A stretch of 5,972 nucleotides of DNA from contig NZLE01000131.1 of NCBI GenBank assembly GCA_002692605.1, positions 1-5,972 on the forward strand, read 5' to 3'. The DNA comes from Opitutia bacterium (GTDB taxonomy: Bacteria > Verrucomicrobiota > Verrucomicrobiia > Opitutales > Seribacteraceae). The translations under genes and the position numbers were made by a program. Positions 5,481-5,972 of this stretch are shown one piece after another. Every line of letters begins with the position of its first letter. Positions within the stretch are counted from its first letter, which is position 1. The notes under the pieces are model-generated. The model saw nothing but the letters and a program-made list of their open reading frames with translations. It did not search any database and was not told the origin of the DNA.

Positions 5481-5972
5481 TCTCTTAAGTTGGTTGACGC
5501 GGGCCAACATGTCATCGGAAGTTTGAATCGACTTGGAATTGATTTCATAAGCCCGCTGGGCTATGATCATATTTACCATTTCTTCCACTACGTTCACATT
5601 GGACATTTCCAAATACCCTTGTTGAAGCACCCCAAAGCCGTTTTCACCGGGGGCTCCGATTTCGGGAGGTCCGCTCGCTTCGGTTTCGATGTAGAGGTTT
5701 CCGCCCATCGCTTTCATTCCGGCGGGATTGGGGAAACGAACAAGCTCCAATTGCCCGATAATCTGAGTGCCATCCGCCGTTTCAACCGAAACTTCTCCAG
5801 TGGGTGATACGAAAACGTTGGTCACTTCAGGATCGATTTGCAAACCAGCTGCAAGAGGTAGGGCATCTGCAGTGGTGATCTGTCCGTCCGGTCCGATCTT
5901 GAAGGCACCGTCGCGAGTGTAGGCTTCGGTGCCATCAGGCCTCTCGACTTGAAAAAAACCAACTCCATCGAT
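5478..5972 (-). CDS. flgG: Flagellar distal-rod protein FlgG (C-terminal part, 5' end outside window)
   Basis: FlgG builds the distal rod that crosses the periplasm inside the P and L rings. The frame enters at the right edge and gives 164 residues before a TAA at 5480-5478. Compared with the usual length of about 260 residues, roughly the first 95 are missing. It opens with the family signature IDGVGFFQV, then AYTRDGAFKIGPDGQ, followed by the core features GQLELVRFPNPAGM, NLYIETEASG, GAPGENGFGVLQQGYLE and SNVNVVEEMVNMI. It ends in the C-terminal helix AQRAYEINSKSIQTSDDML and closes with NQLKR. SNVNVVEEMV and AQRAYE distinguish it as FlgG rather than FlgF or FlgE. The segment after the TADALPL stretch (AAGLQIDPEV) departs from the common PAITIP-like consensus. 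flgA starts 7 bp downstream, so the two are presumably cotranscribed. Identification is very secure; only the start is unknown. Confidence 0.97.
   Translation of the reverse strand: MDGVGFFQVERPDGTEAYTRDGAFKIGPDGQITTADALPLAAGLQIDPEVTNVFVSPTGEVSVETADGTQIIGQLELVRFPNPAGMKAMGGNLYIETEASGPPEIGAPGENGFGVLQQGYLEMSNVNVVEEMVNMIIAQRAYEINSKSIQTSDDMLARVNQLKR

Noticed and set aside
5471..5548. Longer flgA start at 5548
   Set aside because: It would add 26 residues inside flgG before the signal peptide; the ATG at 5470 begins the signal directly and has an SD-like site.
1..5972. Mobile element, CRISPR array, RNA gene or novel defence system
   Set aside because: The whole window is accounted for by seven closely packed flagellar genes with gaps of at most 15 bp; no spaced direct repeats, transposase or tRNA-like sequence was seen.

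Overview
The window is one continuous run of seven flagellar genes, all on the minus strand and so read from high to low coordinates. They are flgG (3' part only), flgA, flgH, flgI, a rod-binding-only flgJ, a flgN-like chaperone gene, and flgK (open at the left edge). The gaps between them are about 7, 4, 2, 8, 1 and 15 bp, with no promoter-sized space and no terminator. The block is therefore most simply read as the middle of one operon that starts upstream of flgG (beyond 5972) and continues past flgK (below 1), where flgL would be expected.

Presence of P-ring (FlgI), L-ring (FlgH) and P-ring chaperone (FlgA) genes means a diderm with peptidoglycan, an outer membrane and an external flagellum. 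Base composition looks close to 50% GC by eye. The gene order G-A-H-I-J-N-K, the separate short FlgJ, and proteins clearly diverged from the enterobacterial ones argue against a gammaproteobacterium. A Verrucomicrobiota, Planctomycetota or similar lineage would fit, but this is a low-confidence guess from style, not a demonstrated assignment.

Region by region: 5972-5478 encodes the C-terminal 164 residues of the distal-rod protein FlgG. 5470-4640 encodes FlgA, with a signal peptide and a C-terminal SAF-type domain. 4635-3994 is the L-ring protein FlgH, which has no cysteine anywhere and so cannot be a classical lipoprotein. 3991-2879 is a textbook P-ring protein FlgI. 2870-2526 is a rod-binding-domain FlgJ without any muramidase domain. 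2524-1997 is a helical FlgN-type export chaperone. 1981-1 is FlgK, at least 660 residues long and still lacking its C-terminal helices, with an Ala-rich linker followed by four degenerate copies of an aromatic/glycine motif.

The genes describe one assembly sequence: FlgJ helps the rod (including FlgG) through the wall, FlgA escorts FlgI to form the P-ring, FlgH forms the L-ring, and FlgN delivers FlgK to cap the hook. No mobile element, CRISPR array, RNA gene or new multi-gene system was seen. The least ordinary items are the enlarged, repeat-bearing FlgK and the cysteine-free FlgH. Nothing in the window lies outside these genes for more than 15 bp.
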